This document shows, in pieces, positions 61,669 through 64,000 of a DNA stretch of 64,000 nt. The position numbers were made by a program, and so were the translations under genes. Numbering within the stretch: position 1 is the stretch's first letter; the number at the start of each line of letters is the position of its first letter. The stretch covers positions 47,176 through 111,175 of the forward strand of contig CABUXT010000004.1 of the NCBI GenBank assembly GCA_902495705.1. Reading direction: 5' to 3'. The stretch comes from an uncultured cyanobacterium. Lineage in GTDB: Bacteria > Cyanobacteriota > Vampirovibrionia > Gastranaerophilales > Gastranaerophilaceae. The notes beneath the pieces were generated by a model. It searched no databases and had not been told where the DNA came from. It saw only the letters and a program-made list of their open reading frames with translations.

Positions 61669-64000
61669 ATGAGCAATCGCAGCAGAAAGCCAAAGAGAAT
61701 AATTGCGGCAGCCCTAACCACATTATTCTTATCACATCAAACAATGTTGTTATCTGTTGTTGCAACTGAAATTTCCGGTGTAAACGGAAATAACGGTGTA
61801 TATAACATTACCCCTGGTGCACTAATTAATGGTAGCGACATAGGTTATAGAAAATACAAAGATTTCAACCTTGATAAAGGTGATGTTGCAAACCTTATTT
61901 ATAAATATGGCGCAACTGATATTTCTACATTCGTAAACTTAGTAGACAACAAAATTAATATTAATGGTTTAGTAAACACAGTTAGAGACGGAAACTTCTA
62001 CAACGGAAAAGCAATATTTGTTTCTCCAAACGGAATGGTTGTAGGAGCTTCAGGTGTTCTTAACGTTGGTTCATTGGGTGTTTATACTCCTAGTTCACAA
62101 ATTTATGAAAATTATAAAAAGAACCCGACTGCCAATATGACAGCTCTAACAACTTCAAACAACGGTCAACCTATCACAATTAACGGTAAAGTAATTGCTG
62201 CAAACGATGTTACACTAAGCGGTGGTAAAGTTACTGTTGGTAAAGGTGGCGGAATTATTGCCGGAGTGAACGAAAGCAAAATGACAACATTTGGCAAGGG
62301 TGAAAATGCTCAAGCTGATGCTTTGTTTAACCAACTTGTAAATACAGATAACCTTAATGCTGCAAACGGATTTGCAAGCAACAACGGTAACATTTATATC
62401 ACAACAAACCAAACTTCTGAAAATGCAGGAGTTGACATCTTAGGCGAAGTTAAGAACTTTGGTACAGGTAACATCGAAGTTAGAAACATCGGTACTGACG
62501 GTATTAATATTGCAGGTAACGTATCAAACGCTAACGGTCTTGTCAAACTTAATAATAACAACGGTGACTTAAACATCTCCGGTAATGTTAGAAATAACGG
62601 TACTACTCAAATCTTTAACGTTCCTGCTGAAGGTCAAGAAATTACATTTGATGATAACGGAATCAAATATACTTATAAAGTTGATACAAAATCAGGTTTA
62701 AATATCACTGGTAACGTTGATACAAAAGGCACAACAACTATTACAAATACCGGTGATAACGGTTTAAATATTTCAGGTACAGTTAATAACCAAGGCGAAT
62801 TGAATATTCAAAACGGCGTTGCAGGTAACACTGATGCTGCAAAAACAAGAAATGACAGAATGTCAGCTTTGAATATTTCTGGCAAAGTTTCTAATGACGG
62901 AACTGCTAATATTACAAACTATGCTGCAGGCGGCTTGAATGTTGCAACTGACGGTTCAGTAGACAGTCTTGGCAATTTAGCTATGTTAAACACTGGCAAA
63001 GGCGGTTTGACAGTAAACGGAATTGTAAATTCTGAAAAATCCACAGTTACAAACGAAGCAGGTGCTTTAACTGTAAACGGTACTTATAACTACGAAGATG
63101 CTAATTTCACAAACAACGGTGAAGGTGGCTTGATTGTAAACGGCACTGTTTCATCAGCTAATGCCGAAACAAATTCACCTCAACTTGTTATGACCAACAA
63201 CAAAGGTAACTTCGACATCAACGAAAACGGAAAAGTTCTAAATGATGGCGGAGATGTAACGCTAACAAACAATGGTACAGAATTTAACATCAACGGTACA
63301 GTTAAACAAAACGGTACTATGCAAGACGATGACGAATTTGCTCATCCTGTTGCAGGTACAACTAACATTATTAATAATAATGGAAACTTAAACATTAACG
63401 GAACAGTAAACGCAAAAGATGTTGATGCAACAACAAATATCACCAATAAAGGTAATGCATTAAATATCTCAAAAACAGGTTCTGTTGACACTTCAGGCTC
63501 ATTAAATATCACCAACGAAGGTAACGGTGGCTTAAACATTGACGGCTCTGTTACTAACGACAATACAAAATATGTTGCAAATCAAATGGTTGATTACGAC
63601 ACTGTCGTACCATTCTATTTGATTAACGGCGATACAACAATTACCAACAAAGCAGGTACATTAAAAGTTAATGGAACTGTTGATACTAAAAACTCTGAAT
63701 TAACAATGACAAACAACGGTACTAATTTTGACATCAATGGCAAAATTTCAGGTACTGAAAACAATGTTAATTTAATCAATACAAACGGTGGAATTAACTT
63801 AAACAGCACAGGCAGAGTAAATTCAACCGACAACATCAACATCACCAACAACGGTAAAGGTGGGGTGAATGTTCAAGGGCTTGTTAATGCAGGCAAAAAT
63901 GTTAAAATCGACAACAAAAACAGCAATGTTACGATTGGTGACAAAACAGATAACAACAACTACGTAACCGCAGGTAACAACATTGACATCACTGTAAACA
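61669..64000 (+). CDS. Large repetitive filamentous adhesin (LktA/FHA-like), partial
   Basis: An open frame of at least 777 codons that runs off the right edge. The first 32 residues (basic start, hydrophobic core, 'SVVA') look like a signal peptide. The following 'GVNGNNGVYNITPGALINGSDIGYRKYKDFNLDKGD' and 'FVSPNGMVVGASGVLNVGSLGV' match the hemagglutinin-type N-terminal domain of two-partner secretion proteins. From about residue 250 on, short 'GLNISGTVNNQGELNI'-type repeats of roughly 20-25 residues suggest a beta-helix rod. It is probably a surface-exposed fibre. AAAGGATT lies before ATG 61669. A TpsB-like exporter is not in the window. Confidence 0.85.
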   Translation, partial: MSNRSRKPKRIIAAALTTLFLSHQTMLLSVVATEISGVNGNNGVYNITPGALINGSDIGYRKYKDFNLDKGDVANLIYKYGATDISTFVNLVDNKININGLVNTVRDGNFYNGKAIFVSPNGMVVGASGVLNVGSLGVYTPSSQIYENYKKNPTANMTALTTSNNGQPITINGKVIAANDVTLSGGKVTVGKGGGIIAGVNESKMTTFGKGENAQADALFNQLVNTDNLNAANGFASNNGNIYITTNQTSENAGVDILGEVKNFGTGNIEVRNIGTDGINIAGNVSNANGLVKLNNNNGDLNISGNVRNNGTTQIFNVPAEGQEITFDDNGIKYTYKVDTKSGLNITGNVDTKGTTTITNTGDNGLNISGTVNNQGELNIQNGVAGNTDAAKTRNDRMSALNISGKVSNDGTANITNYAAGGLNVATDGSVDSLGNLAMLNTGKGGLTVNGIVNSEKSTVTNEAGALTVNGTYNYEDANFTNNGEGGLIVNGTVSSANAETNSPQLVMTNNKGNFDINENGKVLNDGGDVTLTNNGTEFNINGTVKQNGTMQDDDEFAHPVAGTTNIINNNGNLNINGTVNAKDVDATTNITNKGNALNISKTGSVDTSGSLNITNEGNGGLNIDGSVTNDNTKYVANQMVDYDTVVPFYLINGDTTITNKAGTLKVNGTVDTKNSELTMTNNGTNFDINGKISGTENNVNLINTNGGINLNSTGRVNSTDNINITNNGKGGVNVQGLVNAGKNVKIDNKNSNVTIGDKTDNNNYVTAGNNIDITVN

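Noticed and set aside
62215..63851. Several minus-strand open frames inside the adhesin
   Set aside because: They are shadows of the plus-strand repeat gene: Val/Leu-rich, without ribosome sites or homology.
1..64000. CRISPR array, prophage or insertion sequence
   Set aside because: No regular direct-repeat/spacer pattern, transposase or phage structural gene was found; the S74 domains are attached to pilin-like proteins rather than to a phage cluster.

Overview
The window is AT-rich, densely coded on both strands and carries mostly housekeeping genes. It probably comes from a Gastranaerophilales-type member of the Melainabacteria/Vampirovibrionia, the non-photosynthetic sister group of Cyanobacteria found in animal guts. 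This is an inference, not proof. It rests on several type IV pilin-like proteins with the N-terminal signature FTLAEVLITLGIIGVVAALT, a large repetitive filamentous adhesin of the LktA/hemagglutinin type, flagellar genes, and anaerobe-type oxygen defence (desulfoferrodoxin plus ferritin). No prophage, insertion sequence or CRISPR array is visible.

Layout. 1-1810 (minus) is the end of a flagellar operon (fliJ, a FliK-like gene, and a hook/basal-body protein cut by the window edge). 1968-5922 (minus) holds rpsA and valS. 6082-13495 holds three related giant pilin-like proteins with metK between the first two. 13668-17705 has an MFS exporter, an unknown gene and typA; 17785-21448 has dnaX, ldcA and a universal stress protein. 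21580-26495 (plus) is an operon of a flagellar-type sigma factor, gcvPB, a CoA-activase-like protein, a membrane protein and miaA. 27012-30969 (minus) holds a Cys-rich pilin-like protein, the transketolase N-half and a WecG/TagA glycosyltransferase. 31015-35387 is a run of small, mostly unrecognised genes plus a CMD-cupin protein. Next come tRNA-Leu(CAA), ftsZ, nadK, a two-component system, ferritin plus desulfoferrodoxin, a further pseudopilin, a large-type SRP RNA, argS and a phosphohexomutase. 49447-56782 (plus) has two plsC-type acyltransferases, the transketolase C-half, ftsEX, a degenerate receiver/GGDEF protein and an isochorismatase-like hydrolase, with a minus-strand HEAT-repeat protein inside the block. 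The window ends with a U32 peptidase, rimO, a polysaccharide flippase and the start of the adhesin.

The most unusual content is the trio at 6082, 9396 and 11507. Each joins a prepilin helix, a conserved N-terminal domain, YadA-head-like repeats and a C-terminal S74 intramolecular chaperone that keeps its Ser/Lys self-cleavage dyad. They look like self-processing surface fibres anchored by a pilin helix.

The second theme is transcription. Many genes have a TATAAT-like -10 box about six bases before the ATG, often with an extended TGn and no Shine-Dalgarno, which predicts leaderless mRNAs. Others have ordinary TTGAAA-17-TATAAT promoters with good ribosome sites, and several promoters carry perfect palindromes.
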